A stretch of DNA of 64,000 nt from PALSA-693 sp963702305 (lineage in GTDB: Bacteria; Actinomycetota; Acidimicrobiia; Acidimicrobiales; Palsa-688), in the NCBI GenBank assembly GCA_963702305.1, contig CAVPBX010000016.1:248001-312000 (forward strand), given 5' to 3'. Shown here piece by piece: positions 17,965 through 27,900 of the stretch. The notes beneath the pieces are model-generated. The model did not search any database. It saw nothing but the letters and a program-made list of their open reading frames with translations, and had not been told where the DNA came from. The translations under genes were made by a program, and so were the position numbers. Numbering within the stretch: position 1 is the first letter of the stretch; each line of letters starts with the position of its first letter.

Positions 17965-17994
17965 TCCGGGGCCGAGGATCCCCTCGGCCCCGGA
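17965..17994 (+). terminator. Hairpin terminator after sodN
   Basis: Perfect 13-bp inverted repeat TCCGGGGCCGAGG / CCTCGGCCCCGGA with a 4-nt loop, 8 bp after the stop. There is no T-tract, as is usual in high-GC actinobacteria. Confidence 0.8.
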
Positions 17995-18052
17995 CTGGGA
18001 CGGTGGGTGGCGCGGTGACGCGTAGCTGGGGCATTCGGAGAAGGGGCCGGTA

Positions 18053-20851
18053 GTGGCGATAGCTCGGGAACCGTTGCGCCCCGACGGGGTGCTGCGCCGC
18101 CTGGCGGCGGCCGCCCCCGCCAGCCGGACGGTCGGTCGCGACGCCATGCTGGCCCAGCTCAAGGAGCTGGTCAACCTGGCCGGCGGGGCCGTGATCCTCG
18201 CCGGCGGCCCGGGGGCGGGCAAGTCCCATCTGGCCCGGGCGGTGGTGCAGCGCCTGGTCGCCGCCGGGGCGGGCAGCGAGGTGATCCAGGGCAGCACCGC
18301 GACCGTGCAGGTCCCGCTGGGGGCGTGCGCCCACCTGGTGCCGCCGTTGACGGGCGAGGTGCCGCTGGCCGGGTTGATCGCGGCCGCCCTCGACCGCCAG
18401 CGCCGCCGGGCCCGGCATTCGTCCCTGGTGATCCTGGCCGAGGACATCGACCGGCTCGACGACGCCTCGGCCACCTTGCTGGCCCACCTGGTGGGGGTGC
18501 CCCGGCTGGCGGTGGTGTGCACGGCCCGCGAGATCACGGCTCTCCCCGGGCCCCTCGGCGGGTTGTTGCGCGACCGCCGGCTGGAGCCGATCGAGGTGGG
18601 ACCCCTCGACCTGGAGGGGATCGCGGCCCTGGCGGCCCAGGCCGCGGGGGCGGACCTCGACGGCGAATCGGTGGCCCTGTTGCACGAGGCGACTGACGGC
18701 AACCCCTTGTGGGTCAACGAGATCGTACGGGCGGCGGCGAGCCGCGAGGGTCTGGTGCCGACTGCCGGCGGCTTGCGACTTCCCGCGCACGCCACCACCG
18801 GCGGCCTCGACCAGGTGCTCGACACCCGGCTGCGCGAGCTGACGGACGCCGAGCGCGACGCCCTGTCCCTGCTCGCCGTCGGTGGCAACCTCCCGGCGAG
18901 GACCCTCGAGACCATGGTGGGGACCGAGACCCCGGTACGTCTGGCGGCTGCGGGGCTGGTGGCCCCCACCGAACACAACGGGATGCTCGGGGTCCGGCTG
19001 GTCCACCCGCTGTATCGCCAAGCCCTGCTGCGGCGCCTGAGCCGCTTCGAGATCCGCCTGTTGCTGCGCCGCCTCATTGCCGGCACCGATATGAGCGTGG
19101 CCATGGGCGGCGTGTCCCACCAGGACCGGGCCATGATCATCCGGCTCGCCCTCTGGCATGCCGAGCTCGGCGAGGGTTTCGATCCCGAAGCGCTCGGTTG
19201 GGCCGCCCAGGCGGTGCACTGGGGCCTGCTCGACGTGGTCCGCCGCCATCTGAGCCACGGCCCGGGGGAGCCCGTCGAACCGGTGCTGGAGCTGGGCCTG
19301 GACCGCGTCGAGGACCGCTGGGCGGCGGCGTTCCGGCTGGCGTCGGCGGCCTGGCGGCAGAACCGGACCTGCCGGGCCGGCCTGGACCTGGCGCTGACCA
19401 TCCTGTTCGCCCCGGAGCACGCCGCGGACATGGTGACCCTCCTGGAGGACCTGCTGACCCTGGCGGCCACGGATGAGGAACGGGCTCTGGTGGGGATCAC
19501 TCAGGGCGTGTGGCTCTTTTGGACCTCCGGGCAGCGCGACCTGGCCATCAGCGAGCTGCGGGCTCTGGAGAAGGAGCTGGCGCCGCCCTGGGACCGCATG
19601 GTGGCGGCCACGGGGGCCGGGCTCACCTTCCACGGCGGTCAGGTGGCCGACAGTCTGGCGGTGCTGGAGGACGTCCACCCCCTCCCTGGTGCTCCACCCG
19701 AGGCGCAGGTGGTGCACGCGTCCCCGTACGCGGCCGCGCTCATGCTGTCCGGCCGGGTGGAAGAGGGGGTGGAGTTGGCGGAGAAGGCCCTCCCGATCGT
19801 CTACGGGCTGGGCGAGCGGTGGTTCCGTTCGATGGGCGAGATGCTGATCTCCAGCCACTGGGGCGGTGTCTGCCTGAGCCGGTTCGCCACGGTGGAGGAG
19901 AGCTCCAGGCGCATGGCCGAGCTGCTGCCGGATACCGATGACGAGAACCGGGCCCTCTTCCTGGGCATGGCCGCCCGGTGCCGGCTGGGCCAGGGGCTGC
20001 CGGTCACCGCCGCCGCGGAGCTCGAGCAGGCCATCCGCTCGCACGGCCCGGCGAGCATGTTCGGGTTCCGGCCCCTCCTGCACACCACCCGGGCGGTCGC
20101 CCTGGCCTGGTCGGGACGGGTCCAGGAGGCGGGTTTGGAGGTGATCGAAGCGCGGCGCTGGAACATGCCTCCCCGGTTCTTCGACGCCGAGCTGGATCTG
20201 GCCGAAGTGATCGTCCTGGCCGCCGATGGGCGGCGATCCCGGGCGGCGCGCCTGGCGACGGAAGTGTCCGAACGGGTCGGCAGCGTCGGGAACGGCTACT
20301 TCGCCTTCGTGGCCGCCTACCTGGCCGCCCGGTTGCGGCCCACGGCGGCATCCCAGGCGGCCTTCGAGTCCGCCGCCTCGCTCGTCGACGTGCCCCTGGT
20401 CGCGGTGGCCCGCCGGCACGTGGCGGCGCTGCTGGACGGCGACGCCAGCGATCTGGAAGCGGTGGCGGAGGCGGCCATCGATCTCGACGAGCAGCTGCTG
20501 GCGGTCGAGATCCTGCAGGCCGCGGTGGCCCGGGCCCAGGAGCGGGGGACCCACCCGAGCCAGTTGCGCCTGCGGGCGGCGCTCCGGGCCCAGCGCGACC
20601 GGTGCGAGCAGGCGCACTCGCCGATCGTCGACGTCACCTCGGACGCCATCGGCCTGACGGCGCGTGAGCTGGAGATCGCCGGCCTGGCCGCATCGGGCTG
20701 GACGTCGGCGGCGATCGCAGACGAGTTGGTCCTGTCGGTGCGGACGGTGGAGAGCCACCTGTACCGGGCCTTCGCCAAGCTCGGGATCCGGTCACGGGAG
20801 GAGCTGGGTCCGGCCCTGCCCAGCGGCGCCGCGGCCCGTTTTTCCCACTGA
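18053..20851 (+). CDS. Large ATP-binding LuxR-family transcriptional regulator (LAL/MalT-like)
   Basis: 932-aa regulator. The N-terminal ATPase has Walker A LAGGPGAGKSHLAR (about residues 45-58) and Walker B SLVILAEDIDRLDD. A helical-repeat middle follows (about 350-830). The C-terminal GerE/LuxR HTH is clear: LTARELEIAGLAASGWTS, IADELVLSVRTVESHLYR and AFAKLGIRSREEL. GTG start at 18053. It follows sodN on the same strand but beyond a terminator, so it is probably transcribed independently. Its target genes and ligand are unknown. Long antisense frames over it are shadows. Confidence 0.9.
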   Translation: MAIAREPLRPDGVLRRLAAAAPASRTVGRDAMLAQLKELVNLAGGAVILAGGPGAGKSHLARAVVQRLVAAGAGSEVIQGSTATVQVPLGACAHLVPPLTGEVPLAGLIAAALDRQRRRARHSSLVILAEDIDRLDDASATLLAHLVGVPRLAVVCTAREITALPGPLGGLLRDRRLEPIEVGPLDLEGIAALAAQAAGADLDGESVALLHEATDGNPLWVNEIVRAAASREGLVPTAGGLRLPAHATTGGLDQVLDTRLRELTDAERDALSLLAVGGNLPARTLETMVGTETPVRLAAAGLVAPTEHNGMLGVRLVHPLYRQALLRRLSRFEIRLLLRRLIAGTDMSVAMGGVSHQDRAMIIRLALWHAELGEGFDPEALGWAAQAVHWGLLDVVRRHLSHGPGEPVEPVLELGLDRVEDRWAAAFRLASAAWRQNRTCRAGLDLALTILFAPEHAADMVTLLEDLLTLAATDEERALVGITQGVWLFWTSGQRDLAISELRALEKELAPPWDRMVAATGAGLTFHGGQVADSLAVLEDVHPLPGAPPEAQVVHASPYAAALMLSGRVEEGVELAEKALPIVYGLGERWFRSMGEMLISSHWGGVCLSRFATVEESSRRMAELLPDTDDENRALFLGMAARCRLGQGLPVTAAAELEQAIRSHGPASMFGFRPLLHTTRAVALAWSGRVQEAGLEVIEARRWNMPPRFFDAELDLAEVIVLAADGRRSRAARLATEVSERVGSVGNGYFAFVAAYLAARLRPTAASQAAFESAASLVDVPLVAVARRHVAALLDGDASDLEAVAEAAIDLDEQLLAVEILQAAVARAQERGTHPSQLRLRAALRAQRDRCEQAHSPIVDVTSDAIGLTARELEIAGLAASGWTSAAIADELVLSVRTVESHLYRAFAKLGIRSREELGPALPSGAAARFSH

Positions 20852-20892
20852 CGGCACCGACCGAAACCGCGCTGGGCCCCCGGCCCTGGCCG

Positions 20893-20898
20893 TAGGGT
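20893..20898 (+). promoter_or_regulatory. Putative leaderless -10 box
   Basis: TAGGGT ends 9 nt before the ATG at 20908. Confidence 0.45.
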
Positions 20899-20907
20899 GG
20901 GGCCGGC

Positions 20908-22500
20908 ATGCAACGGTCGGGAGGGCTGTACGAATGGCGGCACCGGGCGGAAGGCGCCGCCCGGTTTACCGGGCGTCACCTGCAGCAGGCCCTGGGCGGC
21001 GAGGAGCGCAGCCGGGTCATCGTGCTGCTGGCCTGCGTCCTGGCCCTGAGCAGTGCCGACGCGGCCACGGTCGGCGGCGTCGGCGACCCAGCTGCGGGCC
21101 GCCCTGCACATCAGCAACACCGACATCGGGCTGCTGGTCACGGTCAGTTCCCTCGTCGCCGCCGTGGCCAGCGTGCCTTTCGGGGTGGTGGCCGACCGCT
21201 GGCGGCGGACCCGCACCCTGGGCTGGGCGATCGTGCTGTGGGGCATCGCCATGCTCTGGAGCGCCTCCGCCTCGTCCTTTGGCCGCCTGCCTTCTGGCCC
21301 GCATTCTGCTCGGGGTGGTCACGGCCGCGGCTGGCCCGATCGTGGCCTCGCTCATCGGCGACTACTTCGCGGCTGGGGAGCGGGGCCGGGTGTACAGCTA
21401 CATCCTGACCGGAGAGCTCGCCGGGGCCGGCATCGGCTTCGCGGTGACCGGCGACGTCGCCGCCCTGTCGTGGCGGGCGTCTTTCGTGCTGCTGGCCATC
21501 CCGGCGTTCGCGCTGGCCTGGTACGTGCTGCACCTCCCCGAACCGGCTCGCGGTGGTCACGCTCCGCTCATCTCGGCGAACTGCAGACGTCCGCCCGGAT
21601 GGGCTCGGGGCGACTCCCGGTCACGGTCCCACCGACGCCCAGCGGTTGGCCGCGGCCCGGGGTATCGAGCCCGACCAGAGCCAGGTGCTGGGCCCCGACC
21701 AAGGCCACCTGGGCCTCCTCGACGCCGCCCGCGCCGTCCTGCGCATCCGGACCAACGTCATCCTCATCGTCGCCAGCGCCTGCGGGTACTTCTACCTGTC
21801 GGGGGTGGAGACATTCGCCACCGAGTACGTCAAGGAGCAGTACCACATCGACCAGGCCCTGGCCAACCTGCTGCTCCTCGTGGTCGGGGCGGGGGCCGTG
21901 CTCGGGGTGCTGATCGCCGGCGGGCTGAGCGACCGGTTCCTCAGCCGGGGCTTCCTCAATTCCCGGATCCTGGTCGCGGCCATCGCCGCCCTCCTGTGCT
22001 CCCTGCTGTTCCTGCCGGCCATCTTCACTCGCAGCGCCATCACGGCCGTGCCCTACCTGACGGTGGCAGCCGTCATGCTCTCGGCCCAGAACCCCCCGAT
22101 CGATGCGGCCCGCCTCGACATCGTGCCCCCCCTGCTGTGGGGCCGGGCCGAAGGGATCCGGACCGCCCTGCGCACGGCGGCCCAGTCACTGGCCCCGGTG
22201 ACCTTCGGCGTGCTGTCGGAGCGGGTGTTCGGCGGGGGCCGAGTCGGGCTGCAGTGGACCTTCGGGATCCTGCTGGTCGTGATGGCCGCCAGCGGGATCA
22301 TTCTCCTGCGAGCCTTGCGCACTTACCCCCAGGATGTCGCCACCGCGGCGGCCAGCGGGCCGGCACCGGACCCGACGACGTTCGAGCCGGCGGCTGACGC
22401 CGCGCCGAACTCCGCGGCCGAGCCGGCCTGGCCGGCTGCGGCGACCGCACCCGCTCCGGACCCGCCGCCCGTCTGGCCCGCGCCGCCGCCTCCGGTCTAG
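20908..22500 (+). CDS. MFS transporter, three frameshifts
   Basis: Major facilitator superfamily permease, about 530 aa, in four successive frames with breaks near 21065, 21285 and 21570 (each one extra base). Pieces in order: VIVLLACVLALSSADAATV; LRAALHISNTDIGLLVTVSS with the MFS signature FGVVADRWRRTRTLG; RILLGVVTAAAGPIVASLIG with EKGR-like AAGERGRVYSYI; then six C-terminal helices starting TNVILIVASACGYFYLSG and GGLSDRFLSRGFLNSR. The C-terminal tail is Ala/Pro-rich. Substrate unknown. Confidence 0.85.
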
Positions 22501-22515
22501 CCCGCGGCCGACCGG

Positions 22516-23157
22516 TCAGAGGTGCCGGTAGTGCGAGGCTGGGCCCAGCATCGCTAGCCCCAACGCCACCCCCGCGAGCAGGCTGACGGCCACGGTCCAC
22601 TGGCGGGCGGTGGCGCCGGCCACGTCGTGGCGGGTGCGTCGGGCCCAGTCGAGCGGAGCCAGGCGGGCCGTCTCCACCAGGTGGCCGATGACGTGGATGG
22701 TCATCAGGCCAAACCACAAGACGAAGCTGGCCAGGTGGACCGTCTTCATCTGGCTGCGCCACGAATGGGGCAACAGGACCAGGGCGATGCCGCTGGCGAG
22801 CAGCACCACGGTCGACACCACCACGGCCGGGCCCAGGATGCGGAGCAGCGCCGGCGGCGGCCCCTTGCGCCGGTAGGCCGGCGCGCCGCGGTAGTAGCGC
22901 ACGAACCGCCAACCGGTGGAGCCCACCTTCAGCAGGACCGGCGGGACCAGGAGCATCCCGATGAACACGTGGGCCGACAGCAACGACCGGGCCTGCGGCA
23001 CGGTCACGCCTTCGGCGGCGAGCAGCACCAGCAGGACCGCCCCCGCGGTCCCGGTCAACCGGCTGTTGGACTCCACCCCCTCGTCCGACGCCCGGGCGCC
23101 GTCGAAGCGAGAAGTCAGCGTTGATCGGCGGCGGTGTTCGATGGCCACGGTGTCCAA
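22516..23157 (-). CDS. Integral membrane protein, cytochrome-b561/DUF4405-like topology
   Basis: 213-aa protein with about five membrane segments (AVLLVLLAAEGVTV, SLLSAHVFIGMLLVPPVLLK, VVVSTVVLLASGIALVL, HLASFVLWFGLMTIHVIGH, VAVSLLAGVALGLAML). Membrane His residues in SAHVF, KTVHLASF and IHVIGH are placed as haem-b ligands in cytochrome b561-like folds, but this is inferred. TTG start at 23157; a start further in is possible. No neighbouring redox partner. Confidence 0.7.
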   Translation of the reverse strand: MDTVAIEHRRRSTLTSRFDGARASDEGVESNSRLTGTAGAVLLVLLAAEGVTVPQARSLLSAHVFIGMLLVPPVLLKVGSTGWRFVRYYRGAPAYRRKGPPPALLRILGPAVVVSTVVLLASGIALVLLPHSWRSQMKTVHLASFVLWFGLMTIHVIGHLVETARLAPLDWARRTRHDVAGATARQWTVAVSLLAGVALGLAMLGPASHYRHL

Positions 23158-23159
23158 AG

Positions 23160-23185
23160 CGTAGGAGGGGAGTGGCCCTCCTACG
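23160..23185. repeat. 10-bp hairpin at the 5' end of the membrane-protein gene
   Basis: CGTAGGAGGG and CCCTCCTACG form a perfect inverted repeat with a 6-nt loop, immediately upstream of the minus-strand start at 23157. It could be an operator or a leader hairpin. Confidence 0.6.
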
Positions 23186-23258
23186 GAGTCGGGACCACCA
23201 CATTTTGCCGTTTCCTTACCTAGGCCTGACGATGCCCTGACCGAGGGAGCGAAGACTG

Positions 23259-24467
23259 GTGCGGATGCAGACCCGCCCGCGCCCGGCGCTGTACCGGCCG
23301 CCCCCTCCCCGCCGTCGCCGGACCGGTCTGCGCCGGGTGGTGAAGACGCTGCTCGCGGTCCTGGTGGTGATCGTCGCCCTGGTCGTGGTGTCGCTCTATG
23401 GCGCCTGGCGGGCGCCCGGCAACCAGAGCTTCGAGGCCAAGTGGGCCGACTGGCTGCGTTCGCACCACGCCGCCTTCGTCGCCAACCGCCTGGAGACCTA
23501 CTACTACGGAATGCACGCCCCGCCCAAGGGCGGCCGGCCGGCCGGGCTCAACGTCATCCCAGCCCCGGTTGCGGTCGCCGGACCCCAGGCCGGCCAGACC
23601 GGCTCGCCGGCGGTCGGCCATCTGCCGGCCCCCGCGCCGGTCCCGCTGGTCGTCAGCCCGGCCCTGCCGGGCGAGGGTCAGTGGCGGCCGACGGGCGCCA
23701 CCGTCGGCGGGGTGCCGGCGATGTACGTAGCCCAGTTCCGCGCCGACACCGTCTACACCGGCCAGATCACGTCAGCCGTGTGGATCGACCCCAAGCTGCT
23801 GCGGGTGGCCCTGGTGCCCGGCGCCCAGGAACCCGGGGGGACCTGGCCCCAGCCGCCCGACATCACCGGGCCGGCCCGGGCCTCCACGGTGGCCGCCTTC
23901 AACGGCGGTTTCCGCATGCAGGACGCCCACGGGGGGTTCTACCTCGACGGCCGCCAGGCCGTACCGCTCCGGGTCGGGGCGGCTTCGGTGGTCATGTACG
24001 CCGATGGGCACATCGACGTCGGCACGTGGGGGCGGGAGGTCACCATGACCCCCAACGTCACCGCGGTACTGCAGAACCTGGTGCCCATCGTCGACGGCGG
24101 CCAGACCGCCCCCACCGCCACCTACCACGACACCAGCATCTGGGGCAACACCCTCGGCGCCAGCACCGTGGTGGCCCGGTCCGGGATCGGCGTCACGGCC
24201 GACGGGGCCCTCGTCTATGTGGCCGGTCCGGCCCTGACCGCCCGGAGCCTGGCCGAATCGCTGCAGCGGGCCGGGGCGGTGCGGGCCATGACCCTGGACA
24301 TCAATCCCGAGTGGGTCACCTTCAATCTCTTCCGCCAACCCGCCGGTTCGCCGGGTGTCGTCGCCAGCAAGCTGTACCCGCAGATGCAGCGGCCCGCCAC
24401 CCGCTACCTCGGACCGACAACCGAGTCCCGGGACTTCTTCACCGTGTCCCTGCCCTCCGCGCCGTAG
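23259..24467 (+). CDS. Membrane-anchored phosphodiester glycosidase-family (NAGPA) protein
   Basis: 402-aa exported protein. An Arg/Pro-rich N-terminus leads to one signal-anchor helix (about residues 27-47, VVKTLLAVLVVIVALVVVSL). The NAGPA/phosphodiester glycosidase domain fills the C-terminal half: AAFNGGFRMQDAHGGFYLDG, VPIVDGG, RSGIGVTADGALVYVAG and ALTLDIN-like MTLDINPEWV. Relatives cleave sugar-1-phosphodiesters; the substrate here may be a cell-wall glycan. GTG start. Its last 64 bp overlap the convergent histidine kinase gene. Confidence 0.85.
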   Translation: MRMQTRPRPALYRPPPPRRRRTGLRRVVKTLLAVLVVIVALVVVSLYGAWRAPGNQSFEAKWADWLRSHHAAFVANRLETYYYGMHAPPKGGRPAGLNVIPAPVAVAGPQAGQTGSPAVGHLPAPAPVPLVVSPALPGEGQWRPTGATVGGVPAMYVAQFRADTVYTGQITSAVWIDPKLLRVALVPGAQEPGGTWPQPPDITGPARASTVAAFNGGFRMQDAHGGFYLDGRQAVPLRVGAASVVMYADGHIDVGTWGREVTMTPNVTAVLQNLVPIVDGGQTAPTATYHDTSIWGNTLGASTVVARSGIGVTADGALVYVAGPALTARSLAESLQRAGAVRAMTLDINPEWVTFNLFRQPAGSPGVVASKLYPQMQRPATRYLGPTTESRDFFTVSLPSAP

Positions 24468-25834
24468 GCCACGGCCATCCTGACCACGGCGTCCAAGCCG
24501 GTCGGGGGGGCCGGCCGCAGCTCGACCGAGGCGTCGTTGCGGAGCGCCAGCTGCCGGACGATCGCCAGCCCCAGACCGCTGTGACCACCTTGGGTCCCGC
24601 TGCCCTGCCAGAACCGATCGAACGCACGCTGGCGATCCTCCGCGCTCATGCCCGGTCCCTGGTCGACGACGTGCAACTCCACCCACCCGGCGGCCCGGGT
24701 GACGAGGCTCACCCGGATCCGGCTGCCCTCGGGGCTGGCATCGAGGGCGTTGGCGAGCAGGTTGTCGAGGATCTGGTCCAGATCACCCGGTACCGCCGAC
24801 ACCATCGGATGCCAGTCGCCGTGGACGTCCGGGCCCAGATCGACCCGCCGCTCGTCTGCCAGCGCAGCCCAGGCGTCGCAGCGGTCCTCGATCACCGCAT
24901 CCAGATCCACCGGCTGGCGCGGCGGCAGGGCGCCGTCGGCCCGGCTCAGGATGAGCAGCCCGTCGACGATGCGAGAGAGGCGCTGGACCTCCCGGCCGGC
25001 GGCCGCCAGGCCGTCCCCCGACGGTCCGTCCGAGACCGCCTCCAGGTTCTCGAGCCGTAACCGCAAGGCGGTCAACGGGGAGCGCAGCTGGTGGGAGGCG
25101 TCGGCGACGAACCGGTTCTGGGCGTCCACCAGCTCCCCGAGGCGGCCGGCCATCTGGTTGAACTGGTGGGCCAGCGACCGGACTTGCGGTGGGCCGTAGT
25201 CGTGGCGCGCCCGGGCGGACAGCTGGCCTTCGCCAAAGCGGCGGACGGTCGACTCCAAGCGGGCCAGGGGTAGGGAGAGGGAACGGGCCAGCAGCAGCCC
25301 GACGAGCCCGGTGAGGACCAGCACCCCGCCCGCGAAGCCACCCAGGGCCAGCCAGATGTCATGCACCCGGTCCTCGGTCGCCGAGGCGGCCAAGCCCAGC
25401 AGGACGGCGCCGTGGGGTTGGCCGTCCGCCCCGATCGGCACCGCCGCGCTCGCCCACGGTCGGCCCTCGTCGGAGGTGAAGGCGCTGGCGGACCGACCGG
25501 ACAGGGCGGTCTGCAGAAGGGGACCTCCATCGGCGGTGGCGTCCTGGTCACCGGGGTCGTTGGATGTCGCCAGCACCCGCCCGTGCGGGTCGATCACCGC
25601 CACTTCGCCGCCGGTGCGAGCGTGAAAGGTGGCGACGATAGTGGCCAGGTCCGCGATCCGGCCGTGCTCCACGTCCTCGCTCGCCACCGCGGCCAGGCCC
25701 GTGGCCTGCACCACCACCTGCCCGACCGTCAGGTCCCGTTCGTGGCGGGCGGCCAGGAGGGCCAGCGGGACTTCCAGCACTAGGAGGATCAGCAGAGCCA
25801 AGCCCAGGTAGGAGGCGACCAGCCGGCGGGTCAT
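24404..25834 (-). CDS. Sensor histidine kinase (HAMP type)
   Basis: 476-aa membrane kinase. TM1 is at about residues 8-30 and TM2 at about 163-185, enclosing a ~130-residue extracytoplasmic sensor, then a HAMP linker. The phosphoacceptor H-box is ADASHQLRSPLTALRLRL. N-box NLLANALDAS, G1 DQGPGMS and G2 GGHSGLGLAIV complete the ATPase. It forms an operon with the response regulator (4-bp overlap). The divergent electron-transfer operon at 26647 is the obvious candidate target. The C-terminal ~20 residues overlap the convergent glycosidase gene. Confidence 0.93.
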   Translation of the reverse strand: MTRRLVASYLGLALLILLVLEVPLALLAARHERDLTVGQVVVQATGLAAVASEDVEHGRIADLATIVATFHARTGGEVAVIDPHGRVLATSNDPGDQDATADGGPLLQTALSGRSASAFTSDEGRPWASAAVPIGADGQPHGAVLLGLAASATEDRVHDIWLALGGFAGGVLVLTGLVGLLLARSLSLPLARLESTVRRFGEGQLSARARHDYGPPQVRSLAHQFNQMAGRLGELVDAQNRFVADASHQLRSPLTALRLRLENLEAVSDGPSGDGLAAAGREVQRLSRIVDGLLILSRADGALPPRQPVDLDAVIEDRCDAWAALADERRVDLGPDVHGDWHPMVSAVPGDLDQILDNLLANALDASPEGSRIRVSLVTRAAGWVELHVVDQGPGMSAEDRQRAFDRFWQGSGTQGGHSGLGLAIVRQLALRNDASVELRPAPPTGLDAVVRMAVAYGAEGRDTVKKSRDSVVGPR

Positions 25835-26547
25835 CGCTCCCCGGCGGCCAGATGGTCGACCCCGGGCGGGTGACCGCGGCCTCCGGTCGCGGTGGTGTCA
25901 CCGAGCCGCAGCCCGACCCGGCGGACGGTCTCGACCCACTCCGGATGACCGAGCTTGCGGCGCAACGACGCCACGTGGACGTCGACCGTCTTCGTCGGCC
26001 CGTACCAGTGGGGGTCCCACACCTCCTCCAGGATCGTCTGCCGGTTGACCACCGCACCGGGGTCCTCGGCCAGTAACGACAACAGGTCGAACTCCTTCGG
26101 CGACAGCGTCACCTCGGTGCCGTCCACCACGATCCGGCGGGCCCGACGGTCGACCGTCAGAGCCCCGAGGACCTGGACCTGATCCAGCGACGCCGGCTCG
26201 GAGCTGCGGCGCAGCACGGCGCGGATGCGGGCCACCAACTCGCGGAAGCCGAACGGCTTCACCACATAGTCGTCGGCTCCGAGCTCCAGGCCGACGACGC
26301 GATCCATTTCGGCGCCCCGGGCCGTGAGCACCAGGATGGGTACCGCGGACCGGGCCCGCAGCTGCTGGCACACCGCGTAGCCGTCGATGTCCGGCAGGCC
26401 CAGATCCAGCAGGACCACATCCGGTGACGGGGCGCTGAGCGCCTCGGCCCCCGTCGCCACCCGGCTGACCTCGAAGCCCTCCCTGATCAGGCCCTCGACG
26501 AGGGGCTCGGCGATCCCATCGTCATCTTCGACCACCAGCACACGCAC
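25831..26547 (-). CDS. OmpR/PhoB-family response regulator
   Basis: 238-aa regulator. The receiver domain has acidic EDDD (about residues 7-10), phospho-Asp in VVLLDLGLPDIDGYAV, Thr in LVLTARG and Lys in YVVKPFGFREL. The C-terminal winged helix has LSPKEFDLLSLLAEDPG and TVDVHVASLRRKLG. The C-terminus runs about 20 residues beyond the usual end, to overlap the kinase start. It is divergent from the flavin electron-transfer operon. Confidence 0.95.
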   Translation of the reverse strand: MRVLVVEDDDGIAEPLVEGLIREGFEVSRVATGAEALSAPSPDVVLLDLGLPDIDGYAVCQQLRARSAVPILVLTARGAEMDRVVGLELGADDYVVKPFGFRELVARIRAVLRRSSEPASLDQVQVLGALTVDRRARRIVVDGTEVTLSPKEFDLLSLLAEDPGAVVNRQTILEEVWDPHWYGPTKTVDVHVASLRRKLGHPEWVETVRRVGLRLGDTTATGGRGHPPGVDHLAAGER

Positions 26548-26646
26548 CCCTCAAGGATGGCATCCCGCGGTGGGTACTCGGCGGCCGGGCGCGCCATCGG
26601 GCCGCCGACCTTTACCGAAGCTTTGCCTTAGATTCAGAGCGCCCTT

Positions 26647-26955
26647 ATGGTCGAGCCCGATACTGGAGGAGTGAGCTCACCCGCCCGTCGTGATCTGGGG
26701 CTGCGCCGGATCGGTAGCGGCACCCGGTTCCTGGCCGTGGGTGCGGTCCTGGTCGGCGGCGTCCTGTCCGCGGCGGTGGCCAAGGCCCTGCCTGGCAAGT
26801 CGGCCTCCCACGCCACCTCCACCACCCCGCCGACGACGAGTGCGCCGGCTGACGTCAGCGGCGGCTCGTCCACGGTCACTCCCGCCCTCACGGCCCCGAC
26901 GCAGGCGCCGCAGCCCGCCATCTCCCCTCCGGTGGTGTCCTCAGGAGGATCGTGA
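26647..26955 (+). CDS. Small membrane-anchored Ser/Thr/Pro-rich protein
   Basis: 102-aa protein of unknown family. One hydrophobic segment (about 29-46, FLAVGAVLVGGVLSAAVA) is followed by a low-complexity extracytoplasmic tail rich in Ser, Thr, Pro and Ala. No FMN-binding domain is visible, although this position in similar operons often encodes one. It overlaps the apbE start by 4 bp, so it is the first gene of that operon. The ATG at 26647 could be replaced by GTG at 26671. Confidence 0.6.
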   Translation: MVEPDTGGVSSPARRDLGLRRIGSGTRFLAVGAVLVGGVLSAAVAKALPGKSASHATSTTPPTTSAPADVSGGSSTVTPALTAPTQAPQPAISPPVVSSGGS

Positions 26956-27900
26956 CGGCCCTCCCCGCCACCAGTTTCCCGGCGCTCGGCACCACGGCAA
27001 CCGTCGTTGTCAGCGATGGCGCCGCTGAGGCGCGGGCCGAGGCCGTCCTGCGCGCCGAGCTCGACGCCATCGACCGGGCTGCCAGCCGCTTCCGGGCCGA
27101 CAGCGAGATCGCTCTCGTCAACTCGGCCGGCGGCCGTCCAGTGCCCGTCTCCGCCCTCTTCCTCGAGGCGGTCGACGCCGCCTTGCGGGGCGCCCGGCTC
27201 ACCGGCGGACTCGTCGACCCGACCGTGGGTCGGGCGCTGCAACTGATCGGCTACGACCGGGACTTCGCGGCCATGGCAAACCAGCGGTCCCGCCATCAAG
27301 TTCGAGATCCGGCCGGTGCCGGGCTGGCAACAGGTGCGCGTCGACCGGCACGCCTCGACGGTGCAGGTGCCCGGCGGCGTCGAGCTCGATCTGGGCGCCA
27401 CGGCCAAGGCACTGTGCGCCGATCGGGCGGCCCGGGCGGCGGCCCTGGCCACCGGCGCCGGGGTCCTGGTGAGCCTGGGCGGTGACATCGCCGTCGCCGG
27501 GCCGCCGCCCGACGGCGGGTGGATCGTGCGGGTGACCGACCATCACGCCGACCCGCCCGAGGCGGGCGGCCCGGTCATCTCGCTGCTGACCGGCGGGCTG
27601 GCCACGTCGAGCACGTCGATGCGCCGTTGGGCGCGGGGCGGGCAGACGATGCATCACATCATCGACCCCGCCACCGGCCGGCCGGCTGTCGAACAGTGGC
27701 GCACGGCCTCGGTGGCGGCCGCGTCCTGCCTCGACGCCAACATCGCGTCCTGCGCGGCGATCATCCTCGGCCCCGCCGCACCGCGCTGGCTCGAGGGTCT
27801 GGGCCTGCCCGGGCGATTGGTCACCCCGGCCGGTGACGTCGTGGCCGTCGCCGGCTGGCCCGACGAAACCGCGGCCACCACCGCCCCCCGATGCTGGTAG
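26952..27900 (+). CDS. apbE: FAD:protein FMN transferase, one frameshift
   Basis: ApbE-family enzyme that attaches FMN covalently to Thr/Ser of exported redox proteins. The first frame gives SFPALGTTATVVV, IDRAASRFRADSEIALVNSA and GGLVDPTVGRALQLIGYDRDF. After a one-base insertion near 27285 the second gives VELDLGATAKALCADRAA, GVLVSLGGDIAVAG, ATSSTSMRRWARGG and MHHIIDPATGRPA (metal-binding region). About 315 aa, normal length, though the DxGGxGKG motif is replaced by DLGATAKA. It is followed by the ferric-reductase-like gene with a 10-bp overlap. Confidence 0.9.

Noticed and set aside
17084..20758. A 1224-codon open frame on the minus strand over the LuxR regulator
   Set aside because: Only its last ~145 codons are a gene (the S26 protease). 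The rest is Gly/Arg/Gln-rich antisense translation of the LuxR-type gene, a common artefact at this GC content.
24404..24467. 64-bp convergent overlap between the glycosidase and histidine-kinase genes as a frameshift artefact
   Set aside because: Both reading frames are clean and both C-terminal ends are plausible; several other convergent pairs in the window overlap similarly (fumC, SDR).
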